Origin: JASFJH01 sp050117725
GTDB taxonomy: Bacteria; Pseudomonadota; Gammaproteobacteria; AKS1
Length of the DNA stretch: 5,865 bases
NCBI GenBank assembly: GCA_050117725.1
Contig: JASFME010000146.1
Span: forward strand, 1-5,865
Direction of reading: 5' to 3'
The position numbers and the translations under genes are program-made. Below are positions 5,515 to 5,865 of the stretch, piece after piece. The notes under the pieces were generated by a model. The model was not told the origin of the DNA. It saw only the letters and a program-made list of their open reading frames with translations, and ran no database searches. Numbering within the stretch: the stretch's first letter is position 1; every line of letters begins with the position of its first letter.

Positions 5515-5739
5515 ATGAATAACGTTTGCTGTATCCATATCGATGAACACATCGACACCATGCGCGCCAGTGTTATCCGCGAAGAACTCATGCACCTGCC
5601 GCATGTCGTCAATGTCGAAAGTGCCCGTAACTACCTGCAGGACCTGGCGATTGAATTTGAGCCGCATCACAACGTACCGATGAGCGTGCTGCAATGCCTG
5701 GAGAAACATCACCTGCACCCTGATATTCAGGGTTGCTGA
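5515..5739 (+). CDS. Small His/Cys-rich protein with HMA-like fold pattern
   Basis: A 74-residue protein starting at the ATG at 5515, 5 nt after GGAGG (5505-5509). The frame is open far upstream, but only this start has a ribosome site. The pattern fits a beta-alpha-beta-beta-alpha-beta ferredoxin-like fold: strand VCCIHI (4-9), helix about 14-28, strand VVNVESA (31-37), strand DLAIEFEP (43-50), helix about 55-66 and a short last strand. Phrases such as HIDEHID, LPHVVNVES and HNVPMSVL recall heavy-metal-associated-like small proteins. The CxxC metal motif of true HMA domains is missing; instead there is Cys5-Cys6, Cys61 and a C-terminal Cys74, with nine histidines including two HH pairs (51-52, 65-66). 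Metal binding or trafficking is an inference from composition and fold pattern. It is probably a single-gene transcript between two hairpins. Confidence 0.75.
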   Translation: MNNVCCIHIDEHIDTMRASVIREELMHLPHVVNVESARNYLQDLAIEFEPHHNVPMSVLQCLEKHHLHPDIQGC

Positions 5740-5747
5740 ATGATTAC

Positions 5748-5778
5748 GGCCTGATCACGGTACCGCCGTGCTCAGGCC
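5748..5778. terminator. Strong hairpin downstream of the HMA-like gene
   Basis: GGCCTGA (5748-5754) pairs with TCAGGCC (5772-5778). After one mismatch CACGG (5756-5760) pairs with CCGTG (5766-5770) around a 5-nt loop. These 12 base pairs start 9 nt after the stop codon. No T-run follows, so it may be a processing or stabilising 3' end, or a bidirectional terminator if a minus-strand gene ends at 5783. Confidence 0.55.
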
Positions 5779-5782
5779 TGCA

Positions 5783-5865
5783 TCACCAGGCATTACCGAA
5801 CCCCGCATACACCCTTGTTTTCCGTGCCGGCTGATACACCGGCAGCTTACTACAATGCCGCCACA
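5783..5865 (-). CDS. Possible 3' end of an unidentified gene (partial)
   Basis: A minus-strand frame is open from the right edge for 27 codons and ends in TGA at 5785-5783. Its last residues include KLPVYQPARKTRVYAGFGNAW split as KLPVYQPARK and TRVYAGFGNAW, a composition that looks protein-like. Its stop falls just beyond the hairpin at 5748-5778, as expected for convergent genes sharing a terminator. The stretch is short and two other frames are also open here, so this is tentative. I do not recognise the family. Confidence 0.25.
   Translation of the reverse strand, partial: WRHCSKLPVYQPARKTRVYAGFGNAW

Noticed and set aside
5179..5718. Minus-strand open frame of 179 codons across the DUF2288 and HMA-like genes
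   Set aside because: It is antisense to two supported genes and has an Arg-rich shadow-like composition.
5825..5844. Hairpin TGCCGG / CCGGCA with 8-nt loop
   Set aside because: The stem is only six base pairs, no T-run follows on either strand, and it may lie inside a coding region.

Overview
The window looks like ordinary chromosomal DNA from a gammaproteobacterium: moderately GC-rich, densely packed, with sigma70-like -10 boxes. Family content (Adk of the GAPGAGKGT type, a Blc-like lipocalin, a DUF523-DUF1722 YbgA-type protein, DUF2288) fits environmental gammaproteobacteria, possibly Chromatiales-like sulfur or phototrophic lineages. That placement is an inference from remembered family distribution, not from a search. 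I see no mobile element, CRISPR array, rRNA or tRNA.

Layout. (1) 1-359, minus: the N-terminal 119 codons of adenylate kinase (adk), running off the left edge. (2) 360-594: a divergent intergenic region holding an adk promoter candidate, a G5/C5 inverted repeat and a 10-bp direct repeat. (3) 595-1146, plus: an outer-membrane lipocalin lipoprotein (Blc family). (4) 4924 down to 1157, minus: a tightly packed three-gene unit. It begins with a membrane-bound MASE3-PAS-GGDEF-EAL cyclic-di-GMP protein. After 7 bp comes a DUF523 (TudS-like)-DUF1722 protein, and after 2 bp a small Sel1-repeat protein. The unit converges on the lipocalin gene with only 10 bp between stop codons. (5) 4925-5105: a divergent intergenic region with a consensus TATAAT and a perfect 12-bp palindrome. 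(6) 5106-5426, plus: a DUF2288 protein. (7) 5515-5739, plus: a 74-residue His/Cys-rich protein with an HMA-like (ferredoxin-like) fold pattern. (8) 5740-5865: a strong hairpin, then possibly the 3' end of a minus-strand gene entering from the right.

How the genes may work together. The only multi-gene unit with clear organisation joins a complete c-di-GMP turnover enzyme to a putative iron-sulfur DUF523 protein and a Sel1 adaptor-like protein. The PAS region of the signalling protein has a Cys/His cluster that could bind a metal or sense redox. The DUF523-DUF1722 start and the DUF2288 start share the 10-mer GTATAATGGC only 3-5 nt before the ATG, which suggests near-leaderless transcripts. No convincing wholly new system is visible. 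The best leads are the c-di-GMP/DUF523 operon, the Cys-rich PAS, the paired near-leaderless promoters and the small metal-binding-like protein.
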